Program-made: the position numbers and the translations under genes
Shown here: positions 19,509 through 29,485 of the stretch, piece after piece
Layout: each line of letters begins with the position of its first letter
Numbering within the stretch: position 1 is the stretch's first letter
Notes under the pieces: generated by a model
The model's input: the letters and a program-made list of their open reading frames with translations, nothing else
Databases searched by the model: none
Told to the model about the DNA's origin: nothing
Assembly: GCA_051530055.1 (NCBI GenBank)
Contig: CM121341.1
Coordinates: 12,710,001 to 12,774,000 of the forward strand
Direction of reading: 5' to 3'
Length of the DNA stretch: 64,000 bases
From: Neoechinorhynchus agilis
Taxonomy: Eukaryota > Acanthocephala

Positions 19509-22388
19509 TCAATGCCACCCGTAGATGAGAGATAAAAAGTCGTTCAAACCAATGTCCGGATTTTGTTGGACATGGTTATACATGAGGATAGTGGCAGCTG
19601 CGCCGAGTCCGAGCGTCACTGCAAAGACCGCAAGTCTCCTTATGAACTCGAATTTCGGTTTGTAATTGTATCCACCTTGAATTCCATCGATGTCCATCAA
19701 CTGCTCATCGTAGCGTTCAAGTGAAGACCTTTTAAAGCCAGTCAGATGTTTTTCTAAAAGTCGTAAATTACCGTCTCAAATTCCATTTTTGTTCCAGTTC
19801 ACAAAGTTCGTCGGGTGGGTATGCGTCGAAAAGAGCACACGAATCCGCTATGACATCTTCAAACTCATTTTGAGTGAGTGTACTTGGTAGCTTGGTTAAA
19901 AGGCGATGAAGACATGGCATGTCTATTGTTTCGTCCATTATTTGAGTGCTTTGAAAGCAAACAACCTGAATAAATTTTATGTTAAGAAAAATCAAATCAA
20001 AGAGACTTAACTGAAGCCGATACGTATAGAGGCATGAGTTTGTGAGAGCTAATAAAGAGATCATAAAGTCTCGCAAGGATGTCTATGTCATCAATTACGT
20101 GTCCGAACCAAGTTATGAGCCAGCTCAGAGCGAATATTACGCCAACGCCGGACCTAAAATTAAACTCATGGATGAACTTATGATACTAAAGTGTCGTTTA
20201 ATCACGTTGCTTGGGTATAAAAATTTTGTCTGTGACAAAAACCCCGACCAACATTCAACTGCCCAATCTTCTCGGATATCATAACTTGAAATGAACCTAA
20301 GGAAAGACCAACCTTACAAGCGCTCCTGCAAACATTAACCAACCCAACCGGATATTCCCGCCAGAACGGACTCGTAATCCACTCCAAAATCAATAGCCAC
20401 ATTCATTAAACCCAAATGTACATGGGTCCTCTTCCATGTGCATTAACAAATAAAACGTGTTATTATTATGTCTGGTTAGCCGGTTACATTTTTCTCTAAG
20501 TGTCCTAGTGAACATTCCTTACACGGCGGATTATTTTCCTCCCGAGGAGGCGGGGCTCATCCGTGAGTTTTCTCCTCCTCCCTTCAACAAGATATTTCGT
20601 CTCCTTTGGTTATGAGTCATCGGTGATCGAAGTGGATTTTAAACCCTTGGACGTCGAAAAAAGAAGGATTGGATGCTCACGTCCACTAGACCACTTCGAC
20701 ACAACTACAGAATGCACAACAAACTCAGCCAGTTTTATACATAGGGATAAATGTAGAATTCTCTTGTCTTCTGGCTAGCCGGTTATATTATTTAAGTATT
20801 CTAGAAAATCCCTTTCTCTGCTTATTTTCCTATCTGGCACGCTGCCCAACGATGCGGGCAAGTGAAGGGCATGAAATCACTTCAACTCTAAAACCATACG
20901 CGGTAAAGAGTTTTTGTACTTCCCTCCAGATCCTCAGATATCTCTTGAGGAGGCAGGACTCATCAGTGAGCTTCTTGCTTTCAGCGGTTGGAAACAAACG
21001 TATGAGCTGCGCCGTCGACTCAGCTGCCCTGCAAAGGCCAGCCAAGAAAAGTATAAAAACTCGTAACGTTAGAATCAAAATTTCAATCGCAGTGTAGTTG
21101 ATTGATATTCGGAGGATGTACGAAACTCATAACCGTATGGTTCAAGGGCTTAGGTAATTAAATCAATTACTTAGATCGGTTGGCTGTGTGCCGAAGCAAT
21201 AGAACTATAAGCCGTGTAAGTGATGTTCACTTTAATACTTATTTTTTCCTTGTTTAAGAAAGTTAAGCGGTTGAAACAAATGTTTATTTTGGACCAATAT
21301 TTCGGAATTTTATTCCTTCTTCTGGGTCCTGAAAAATACACGCGATTGTTGCTTCGATTGCTTAAATGAATACAATCGAAAAGATAATATGCGATTGAGA
21401 AGTCAGTAAACAATCCACCAACTGTTCAACACTTAAAGAAAAAATCACGTTATTTTTTTGGGTTTTCGTAACATTATGGCGCCTAAAGGTATGAAAAACT
21501 TGCTTAGAATGAAATGATCCAGAGTGCGGGGAAACGGGCTTACATGATCCGTTTAGAAATGCGTATTCGACGGCGCGATCGATGTAGAGCAATATGCCAA
21601 TTAAATTCACGCGTACTCACCTATAGATACGAGCGGCAAGATCCTGATTTACAGCATCGATAAGTGGAATAATGTTTTCAAGAGTTTGAATAGTTTTCTC
21701 CATTGTCGGTTCCATGTAATCACTAAAGTCTATCGGACTTCTTTTGTCAAACTAAGCGTTAAGAGAAAAAGACTCACCGTAAATGTGATTGGGTGACTTC
21801 ATTAAGCATTTTTTGTACTTGAAACCTTTTCAATAATTCTGGACTACAACACGAGTGTTCTCTGACCAATTGAAGAGTGAGGCAAACGTCGTGATAACCC
21901 TCAGATATAGATTTAGTTCGTGCATTGAGAAAAAAGAAGAATACCTGATAGTAGTGCAGGTTTGGGTTTTTTACAAGTACGGCACAAACAAAATGAACAA
22001 GTTCTAAGACTATTTTGTCACGCTCGTTTTGCGCGTAATCTTTAACAATATAGAATAAGCGAGTTTTAAGCATAAAAACAACGAATTACGTTTTGAAAAT
22101 CTTGAAAAAGTTCGTATCGCGTCCAATTCAACCTGGTTGCGTGCCTCGCACTCCATCTCTTCCGACGAATACACTTCATCGTCCTCATTGGATGGAATGA
22201 TTATCATCGGCCAAACTTTAACCCGAATTTTATGATTTGTGTCAGCAGATATCAGTAAAGACCGTTTTTGAAATCTGCCGTCGTAAAAGTCCTCGTCTGA
22301 GCCGACAATGTTGTCTGAGGGCGCAAATATCTCCCTGTGCAATCGCACTCTCTACGGACTGTTGAACGTCGTCATTAAGATCGTTCAT
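19509..22388 (-). CDS. TBC1D20: TBC1 domain family member 20 homolog (Rab GAP)
   Basis: An ER-anchored GTPase-activating protein for Rab1/Rab2-type GTPases. Exons inferred on the minus strand: 22,090 up to about 22,388 (5' end uncertain), 21948-22039, 21778-21899, 21621-21751, 20012-20153, 19772-19965 and 19509-19728. Landmarks: KVWPMIIIPS; IVLELVHFVCAVLVKNPNLH then YYQGYHDVCLTLQLV (the IxxDxxR/YxQ region of TBC domains); YMEPTMEKT; GVIFALSWLITWFGHVIDD; RLYDLFISSHKLMPLY; and a C-terminal membrane helix LAVFAVTLGLGAAATILMY. Five of the introns are 43-50 nt. The intron at 20,154-21,620 is about 1.47 kb and full of repeats. In the first exon the good matches (GDICALRQ and KVWP) lie in different frames, so a short intron, an assembly error or a frameshift lies near 22,270-22,320. 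Start chosen at ATG 22,388. Confidence 0.88.
20154..21290. repeat. Repeat-filled TBC1D20 intron (S-family copies in both orientations)
   Basis: Contains the motif CTGGTTAGCCGGTTACATTT at about 20,470 and a variant at 20,772. S-family blocks lie in reverse orientation at about 20,850-20,990 (CACTTCAACTCTAAAACCAT, CGCGGTAAAGAG, CTCATCAGTGAGC) and in forward orientation at 21,108-21,200. No coding capacity is evident. Confidence 0.55.
21286..21345 (-). ncRNA. Hammerhead-like motif (21,300-21,324)
   Basis: The minus strand reads AGGACC, CAGAAGA (one change from CTGAAGA), stem II GGAAT-AAA-ATTCC, GAAA, TATT, GGTCC. GGACC before the core pairs perfectly with GGTCC after it (stem I). The position relations equal those at 13,633 and 42,214, but all stem bases differ. 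It lies in the long TBC1D20 intron. Confidence 0.55.
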
Positions 22389-23335
22389 TCTTCAAATGTC
22401 ATCTACGAAAATAACGCTGAACTTTGACATCGTGGTCCATTTTTAAATTAAAAAAAGGACCATGCCAATGTAAGCGAAAGACGTGTCAGCAGCGAAAAGA
22501 GAGACAAACGGCAATATATGCAGAGGAAGATGTGGAGGTGCGCCGCTGCAGTGTGAGACGAATGAGTCTGTGATTGAACGTTGTATGCTACTTTAAAAAT
22601 CTTTCTCATAAATTGAACTCTTCTAGTAGGGAAATAATTGAAGAATCTTCATTGCTAGACAACTTTGTGTGTGGGCGCTCGCATTAATCTCCGGATAAAG
22701 CCATTTCAATTTTTTTAATGGGATAAAAAAAGAGTATTAAAGATCAATGAACTGGTAAACGTTTTCTGGAGATTAAAGTACCGGAAAAATCAGCAAATGC
22801 CTAATCTCGCCAAAACGGAAAATCCGCGAGTCGTACTAACCATCCACGTAAATACAAGGAGGTTTTGGCACTATCTTTGTCGTAAACAGTAACAAATTCG
22901 CAAAAACACGGAAATGGACTTAAAAACCGATCGAATTTCGCTTCGTGCCTAATGCGAATTAAACTAATTAAGAGATGGACAAATGAAGTTTTTCTTCTGT
23001 GATTCCGATACACTTCTGTTTTCATCATAGAATCAGCGATTGCTGGATCCTCGCAGCAATGGAAGATAAAGATGTTCCTAAGTAACCATTGGCGGAACTT
23101 TGAGCGTCCAAATTTGTAAATTTAATACAAATAATCGACGATCAATTATGCGATGCTTTTCAATATCAAAATCAATTCTTATTTAGTTAAAGTGGTAACA
23201 TCACTTCTCTGATGTAGAAAACAAAGTTCCTCCGACCGCCGAAATTGCTAATGCACATCAATAGTAATATATTTAAAGAACACAATGTCATTTCGTTAGT
23301 GCATAAATTTAATATTTTATTTTTCTCAGTTTTGC
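22389..23335. other. Intergenic region, no gene supported
   Basis: A 75-codon minus-strand frame at 22,801-23,028 (contains FLSPFPCFCEFVTVYDKDS) has no clear start or splice context. Otherwise AT-rich. Confidence 0.4.
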
Positions 23336-23339
23336 CACC

Positions 23340-24450
23340 CCTGGGAATTTAAGAGATCCGCATCGAAGAACATCATAGAGGTTTTATGTCAGGGCGGAGC
23401 ACAACAGAAGCGATCTTTCTAATCAGACAATTGTACGAGAGGTACAATGAAAAACAGAAGCCGCTATACAGTGCATTCGTGGACCTCGAGAAAGCCTATG
23501 ATACAGTGCTGAGAGACCTAATATGGACGTGCCTCAGAAAGAACTGTCCCGAGGAATACATAAGAGCAATCCAGATCATGTACGAAGGATCCTGCACTTG
23601 TGTCAGATGCAGTGTGGTAGAGACAAACTATTTTGAGGTTATAGTTGGATTGCATCAGGGATCAGCCCTCAGCCCGTTCCTATTCGTCATGATCATGGAT
23701 GTCTTGGGTTCTAAGCAAATCGCTCGAAAGCCTCCATGGACACTATTGTTTGCTGATGACTTAATTGTGACAGCTGAAATCCGTGAAGAGGCTCAGCGAA
23801 GTCCTGAAGGGTGGCGATAGGCATTGGACGCCAACGGTCTTAATGTAAACAGGTTGAAGACGATACGCATGGGTCCGGAAGCTCGAAAGTTAGGAAGTGC
23901 GGATTTGACGATGAGAAGAACAGTGAAATATCTAGGCAGCGAGGTAAATATGACAAATTCCCTCGAACCCGAAATAACTGCTCATATACAAAGCGGGTGG
24001 CTCAACTGGAGGAAGATGTCAAGTGTACTATGCGGCAAAAGGATCTCATCGAAACTGAAATGGCGGGTGTTCGAGACCGTGGTGCGACCAACCATGTTAT
24101 GTGGAGCAGAAACTAGGACGACCAAGCAAAACGACCTCAGAATATTAGAAACGAAGGAGATGAGGATGCTGAGATGGACAGCAGGTTACACTCTCAAGGA
24201 TAAAAAGGAAATGTTGACATCAGGGAGCTGTTCGGCACTTGCCGCTGTTCAGAGTTGATCGTTCAAAGAAGATTGCGCTGGCACGATGAAGTTTCGAAGT
24301 GCGAAGCATATCACATACTGTGTAGCACGGAGAAACTGGAAATAACGGGAAATCGCCACGAGAAAGTCCGAAGAAACAATGGGTGGGTTGCATCAAATAG
24401 GATAAATTGGTTGTCGAGGTTGCGAGAGAGAAAAATACGTGTGTGAGAAG
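23340..24450 (+). mobile_element. RTE-type LINE, reverse transcriptase fragment
   Basis: Reads FMSGRSTTEAIFLIRQLYER, then AFVDLEKAYDTVLRDLIW (first catalytic Asp), GLHQGSALSPFLFVMIMD, LLFADDLIVTAE (FADD active site) and the C-terminal block KEMRMLRWTAGYTLKD. This order is typical of the RTE group. A stop at 23,818 divides palm from thumb, with a second stop at about 24,256. The 5' endonuclease and fingers are missing, so it is 5'-truncated and dead. It differs from the RTE copy at 55-61 kb, so it is a separate family. Confidence 0.85.
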
Positions 24451-24474
24451 AAGCCACCCCGGGAATTAAAATTC

Positions 24475-25160
24475 AACGATGATTTATTTCCCCGATATTC
24501 ACCTCTCGGATAATTCCGACATTTCCACAATGTTTGTCATTGTTTCACAAGTGAGTTTGTCGCTTAAACGTTGAATTTAAATCCGGGATGGCAAAACTAC
24601 TAAAAGTCTCCTTCCCTCGAAGACAATCCTAGACATCTAAATTTTCTTTTAGTAGTTTTGCAACCCCCCTGATTTAGATACACTAATTTATTTCCGATAT
24701 TTCGTCGGATAATTCCGACATTATCAAGGTTTGTCATTGCCTATAAATTTTTAAATTAGTGAATTTGAATCCGGGATGGCAAAATTACTAAAAGTCTCCT
24801 TCCCTCGAAGACATAATCCTAGACATCTAAATTTTCTTTTAGTAGTTTTGCAACCCGCCCTGATTTAGATACACTAATTTATTTCCGATATTTCGTCAGA
24901 TAATTCCGACATTATCAAGGTTTGTCATTGCTTATAAATTTTTAAATTAGTGAATTTGAATCCGGGATGGCAAAACTACCAAAAGAAAGTCTCTTTCCAT
25001 CAAAGACTAAATCTTCTTTTAGGCCCCTCCGGATTTTAGTTCACGAATTTATTTCCCCGACATTTCGTATGGGAAATAAATTAGCCAATCTAAATCTGGG
25101 GGGTAGCAAAACTACCAAAAGAAGGTCTCTTTCCCCGAAGACAATAATCCAAGACCTCTA
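24475..25160. repeat. Family-2 repeat array, about 180-bp units
   Basis: At least three near-identical tandem units, each with TCTAAATTTTCTTTTAGTAG, TTTGCAACCC, ATTTATTTCCGATATTTCGT, CGGATAATTCCGACATTATC and GAATCCGGGATGGCAAAA, plus diverged units at each end. The minus strand reads TTGATAATGTCGGAATTATC, then CGACGAAATATCGG: the pair GTCGGA/TCCGAC directly precedes GAAA, as hammerhead stem II does, and CC...GG could start stem I. This is not a CRISPR array: the units are too long and there are no unique spacers. Confidence 0.75.
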
Positions 25161-25164
25161 AATT

Positions 25165-25595
25165 TAATACGTTGATCGATATTGAAAAGCAAAATATTAC
25201 TGACATGACTTTCAAATTCGAAGTAAATGGAGAGTCACATACCTGAACAGCCTCATTCCTTAAAAGATCTTTTTGAATTCGGAAACCCTTTATGTCAATG
25301 ATATACCATTTTTTAAGATAAATGATTCTTTCGATCTCGATTGATAACGACGAAGGAAAAAAAGGAACAAAGTCTGACGTCAAAAAACCATTACAAACGT
25401 AACAGTTTTAAATTTATTGTTCTTCCCGATTTGTAACTCAAGATTCTTACGTCATAGACCACTTCAATCCTTTCAAATCTAGAGAATTTCTATCTATTAT
25501 TTTATTGAATCTTGGACACTTAGTCCAATAAACTACGCTTTATCATTACCACTGAAAAATAAATTAGCTTGTTGATATTCCGAGACGAAGATATA
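25165..25595. other. Intergenic region, one open minus-strand frame
   Basis: A frame at about 25,240-25,383 (minus) contains FFPSSLSIEIERIIYLKKWY and ends at a donor-like GTATGTGAC. No family is recognised. The rest is AT-rich. Confidence 0.3.
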
Positions 25596-25599
25596 AACA

Positions 25600-25930
25600 T
25601 AATCACTCGCCGTCCTCGTCTTCAATTGTCGCCCGAATGCTTGCAGTGTTGCCTCTCAACACGGCGACTTGCATCGCCGGTTATAACCTGAAGGCGTCGC
25701 TTCAGATCCCTCAAGAGTTGAAGAGCCTCGCTACCAAGAGATCCGTAGGTCTCAATCCCAAAAGGCACAAACACATGGGTTAAATCGAGGTATTTTGCCG
25801 TTTTCCGCCCCCCTCCGCAGCGCTCGCTGCACCTCCAGCTTTTGATTTTTTTCCAAATATTCCGATTCACTAGTCTTATTTTAACAAACAGTGAAACGCG
25901 GAAAATTCTGGTCCGGCGAAACAATTATGA
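25600..25930 (-). mobile_element. RLE-type LINE, 3'-end fragment
   Basis: The minus strand reads LDLTHVFVPFGIETYGSLGS then LLRDLKRRLQVITGDASRR, matching the C-terminus of the RLE LINE at 55.6 kb (DHFVPFGVETLGAFGAEA, RKMRIATGDPRAG). Only the last 100 or so codons remain. It is a 5'-truncated relic. Confidence 0.8.
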
Positions 25931-26508
25931 AGACGTCCCATGCATAGAGGACGAAATATTAAAACTAAATTATTTTTCTTTACTTTGCCTTGATCGGAAA
26001 TGACCGCCAAGTGGACACCAAGTGTTGAACATCCGTTCGACCACTTCGGATAATTTCGTCAAGAGACTTGGGCTGGCCTCTTTTCAATGTTTTGAGATAC
26101 AACTGGATATTTAGTTTTTGCTCTAAATAACTTATATTGAGAAAAATGGATGATATTGACAGCTTAGTTGTTAATAAACCGAGTTATCCGAAGATACAAA
26201 GGACGTTATTCTGGAGAATAATCCCTTTTTCCGCAATATCGAGCATTCTTCATCAATCGCATACTTTAGTTGTAGTTGTTCCTTCATTTTATAACTTTCA
26301 TTTAAAATCGAATTTATCTACAAATTTTCGTTTAAAAGAATCATTAATTCTGAATTTCGGGATGCAATAGATTTTAGTAAAAAATCATTTTAGATGATTT
26401 GATCTTGATTAAATAATTCCTATTGCGCTTCTTTTTTATTCCAAACAAATAAAAGGAAAACGTGGTTACCTCAAAGCCTTAAATTGAAGTTCCTCGGCTT
26501 TCACAATC
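25931..26508. other. Intergenic region, no gene seen
   Basis: AT-rich. A 77-codon plus-strand frame at 26,137-26,370 has no family resemblance. Confidence 0.35.
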
Positions 26509-26730
26509 TTACATGTTCATTGAATGCTGTAAAATTGAACAGATTGAGATATTTATGCTAAGCCAAAACAGCACCAATAAAGCAACATAAAACCCGCTGG
26601 TCCCCCACGACATGAGAAGAAAACATCCTTTCATTGTATTCTTAGCAATTTTAACGGCCAATTTATGGTTGATCGAAATGCTGTTCCTTAATGCGATCGG
26701 GACTTTCTTCGATTTCTTAAAAACTTCCAT
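26509..26730 (-). CDS. Small single-pass membrane protein, unrecognised
   Basis: A 73-aa frame from ATG at 26,730. It has a basic start (MEVFKKSKKVPIALRN), a hydrophilic segment, then a membrane segment WGTSGFYVALLVLFWLSINI with a short tail. The shape resembles small mitochondrial or ER inner-membrane proteins, but no family could be named. It could also be an exon of a larger gene or chance. Confidence 0.3.
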   Translation of the reverse strand: MEVFKKSKKVPIALRNSISINHKLAVKIAKNTMKGCFLLMSWGTSGFYVALLVLFWLSINISICSILQHSMNM

Positions 26731-27190
26731 TTCATTCGTTTGAACAATACTATGTTCCGTTTACCTTTTTATAAATAAACCCCGCATACGTTCTAGCGGG
26801 TTACAATCGTAGAAGAACCGAAATTCTACTGCTCAAATTTATAATGGTGAAATGTCTTGAGATGCCGCAAAAGATCTCCATCGATCTTCATCTTGACTGT
26901 GATTTCCAATGATGTTTTCGCCTATCCTTGTGGAGAGGGATCCCTCTGTTCGTTAGACATTGTTTAGGAAATAAAGATGACATTTTCGAACATTCATCGA
27001 GATAAAATGCTAAATTCAAAAGTATACCATGCTGAGGAACTTACAAGCGCACTACTTTTCACGAAAGCTCAGAAAATTATAAACGAAGAAAAGACAAAAT
27101 AATGAATATACACAAACTTTATTGTGCGTCTAAAACGATTGTTGCGCCTGAACTTTATTGGGATCAACTAAAACGTAAAAAATGGAGATT
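26731..27190. other. Intergenic region, no gene seen
   Basis: AT-rich sequence without a supported frame or a named repeat. Confidence 0.4.
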
Positions 27191-27194
27191 AATT

Positions 27195-27285
27195 TATTTA
27201 TTTTGTTTCACACAATATTTCGTCCGTCAAGTCGGAAATTTTGAGTTTTCTCTATTTCTCATCGCCAAACAAAAATATAAATCCA
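27195..27285 (-). repeat. Half copy of a hammerhead-like repeat
   Basis: The minus strand contains GCGATGAGAAATAGAG, then TTCCGACTTGACGGACGAAA, then TATTGTG and AAATTAATCTCC. GAAATATT and the AATTAATCTC tail match other copies; the CTGAAGA box is lost. Confidence 0.5.
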
Positions 27286-27309
27286 TGAAGAACCTTAACT
27301 GTCATTTAT

Positions 27310-27665
27310 GCGACGTAGTTTTGGCTTCGTTAATTCCTTTGCAGGATACGCGGACGATATCAGCCTCATCGCTCAATCACCACCCCACCTCTCCCTTTCC
27401 TTAACCTCTAACGAAATCACACACATAAAAGATTTATGCGCCACTCACAAACTCCATCTCAATTTCCCTAAATGCATCGAAATGATCCCTCTCTCCCGCA
27501 ATCCAACATCCTCCCCCGAGCTAGTCACCTTCTTAAAAATTCTGGGTATCCAATTTAAGTCAAATTTGAAGTGGGACTCACACATCACTTTCTCCCTCAA
27601 GCGCAGGCACCTTCTGTGTAGCGGATCAACTTTTTTAAATGTGCTCAAAAATCAATCATTTTCTT
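27310..27665 (+). mobile_element. CR1/jockey-like LINE, polymerase fragment
   Basis: Reads AGYADDISLIAQS (YADD active site), then LHLNFPKCIEMIPLSRN, then NLKWDSHITFSL. The same blocks occur at 54.38-54.66 kb in the larger CR1-like element (YADDLTVITIA, LKWDAHI). It lies between the small membrane ORF and the EF-hand gene and is truncated at both ends. Confidence 0.8.
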
Positions 27666-27708
27666 TCTAATACTTTTACTATATACACACACTTTTTAAT
27701 TCTATTGC

Positions 27709-29485
27709 TCAATTAAAAGGATTTAGCATACCGCGTACGAATGCATCCGCAGAAAGTGCTTCAACGAACTCCTGTTTTGAAATTCTGCCATCTTGGGATG
27801 AGTCAACAATGTCCATTATTTCACAAACCATTTTTTCCATCTCGTAATCTTCTGGATGTTGAATTCCCAACAACTGCAGCATGGCCACCAGAACTGGTTG
27901 GATTTCATCCTTTTCGATATACGTACTATAGTTAGCATCATAGCAATCGAAGGCGTATGACAAGCGAGATTTCAGGTCTCCTTTACAAGCGATGGCGAAC
28001 CCGACCAAGAATTCACCAAACTCAATGTACCTTTATGGAAAATACGTGCTTCTAAAACCACTGAGAGGAACATACCCACTGCGATCGTGATCAAAAGCTC
28101 TAAATGTAATAGAACTGATCGCTTCAACTCGTTCATCTGTGTCCTGTTTAATCAGTAGTTTATACAATTGTCGAAACTGGGATTGAGTTAATCTTCCAGC
28201 CGAGGAAATACGGTGAAATTCCGTATGGGCAATTCGTACTTGTTCAACAGTTAGACCTAAATTTGTGCCAAAGATAACAAATTGGAAAAAAAACACATTT
28301 TTACTATCCCTGAACTACCTTTTAAGACCTGAAGAAGTCCGACGAGACAGGCAAAATATTGTGAAAAAGGAAATTAAGAAATTTAATCTCTGTATCACTG
28401 AGCAAAATATATTTTTACTATCGTAACATTGTTTTAATTTAAGGTTTCATGCAAAAAAATAAATGTTGATATGTGAGGTACTGGGGAATGTGATTGAAAT
28501 TATTGTTTAGGTCTACACCCGGTAAACGTCTAAAATAAATAATCATTTACCGGGTGTAGACCTAAACAATAAATCCAAATATATGAAGAGGTACCGAGGT
28601 ATATGATTACTGTAAAGAAGTTGTTCTTGTATATATTTTCTTCGGTGATATGGAGATTGAGCATTTTTATACGAAAACAACTTGGAGTCCGACGAAGTAT
28701 TGTGAAAAAGGAAATTAATACATTTAATCTCTATATCATCAAAAATATTTGATTAGAATTGTGTTATTTACAAGTCTTCATCTGGTAAACAATTTCTTTT
28801 AACTAAAGGCGTTCTGCGAACCTCGTCGTGTTAATCATCAGTTTTTTGTGAGTTTTCTAATATGTAAGCGTAGAAAACGAACAAGCAAACTAGTGATAAT
28901 GAACCCGAAGAGGTTCTCAGAACGTCTTTAGTGCAAAAAAAGTTATTTAGCGGATGAAGACTTGTAAACAACGCATTTCTTAAGTAATATTTCATTTTAT
29001 ACTCAAATTAGGGTATCTATTTTAAATAAAAAATTTCCCCCACATTCTTTCCCTAGAGAGAAATGCAATGTGAATATCATGGTTTACCGTCGTCAGGACG
29101 CGCTTAATAAGATGCTTATTAAGACTTATGAAGTGCAAATGAACATTAGCTCATTGCTTAACTAGTTACTCTCGAGCGATTTTGTAATTTCTAATTATCT
29201 TGAAAATTTTTACTAAGCACTTCCCTTTCGCCTCGCCGACTAACCCGTTTGTCTACTCAAGAAGTCGACATCCTCTTGAGACAAAAAGCTTGCAGATTCA
29301 TCCGTTCTACTTTCGCAGTCCTTTGCACTTGATCGTTGCAATCGAGCGAGTAAGGCTCGGGGTGATTGTCGTGGCTTTCCAACAGCAGCAGCACTGCTAT
29401 CATTTTCATGACTATTGTTGCAAGCCTCACTTGCATCGATGGACACTGCTGACGCAGCCGTAGATGAAGAGACTTTTGATCCCAT
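27709..29485 (-). CDS. EF-hand calcium sensor, neuronal-calcium-sensor-like
   Basis: Three exons on the minus strand: 29,245-29,485, 28,076-28,256 and 27,709-28,030, giving 247 aa. The protein starts MGSKVSSS, a plausible N-myristoylation signal. About 60 Ser/Ala-rich residues follow, then FLSQEDVDFLSRQTGLTVEQ, as in NCS proteins. The first hand (around SSAGRLTQSQFRQLYKLL) lacks calcium ligands, as is normal for the first hand of the NCS family. The second (DHDRSGYIEFGEF) is canonical, the third (DANYSTYIEKDEI) is altered, and the fourth (DSSQDGRISKQEF) is near canonical. The long Ser-rich N-terminus is more like KChIP-type proteins. A calcineurin-B-like assignment is possible. Intron 2 is 45 nt; intron 1 is 988 nt and packed with foldback repeats. 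Confidence 0.8.
28310..28410 (+). repeat. Hammerhead-like repeat, half copy (28,329-28,360)
   Basis: CCTGAAGAAGTCCGACGAGA then CAGGCAAAATATTGTG, then AATTTAATCTCTGTATCACT. CTGAAGA is intact; the GAAA box has become CAAA. It is in intron 1 of the EF-hand gene. Confidence 0.6.
28502..28570. repeat. Perfect 25-bp inverted repeat
   Basis: ATTGTTTAGGTCTACACCCG plus GTAAA at 28,502-28,526 is matched by its exact reverse complement at 28,546-28,570, with a 19-base loop. It is in intron 1 of the EF-hand gene. Confidence 0.9.
28610..28755. repeat. Small foldback repeat, hammerhead-like family remnant
   Basis: GGTGATATGGAGATTGAG on the left and AATCTCTATATCATC on the right are inverted. In between is GGAGTCCGACGAAGTATTGT, a shortened relic of the CTGAAGA-stem-GAAATATT block. 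Confidence 0.6.
28772..28976. repeat. Foldback repeat, about 60-bp imperfect arms
   Basis: TTACAAGTCTTCATC and AACTAAAGGCGTTCTG with GAACCTC on the left are inverted relative to GAGGTTCT, AGAACGTCTTTAGT and GATGAAGACTTGTAA on the right. The middle is about 90 bases. Confidence 0.7.

Noticed and set aside
22801-23028. Second PrimPol-like fragment (SPFPC...EF resembles the PrimPol exon)
   Set aside because: Only a handful of residues match and no flanking PrimPol motifs follow, so it is probably chance.
24475-25160. CRISPR-like array
   Set aside because: Repeat units are about 180 bp and run into each other with no unique spacers; the genome is eukaryotic.
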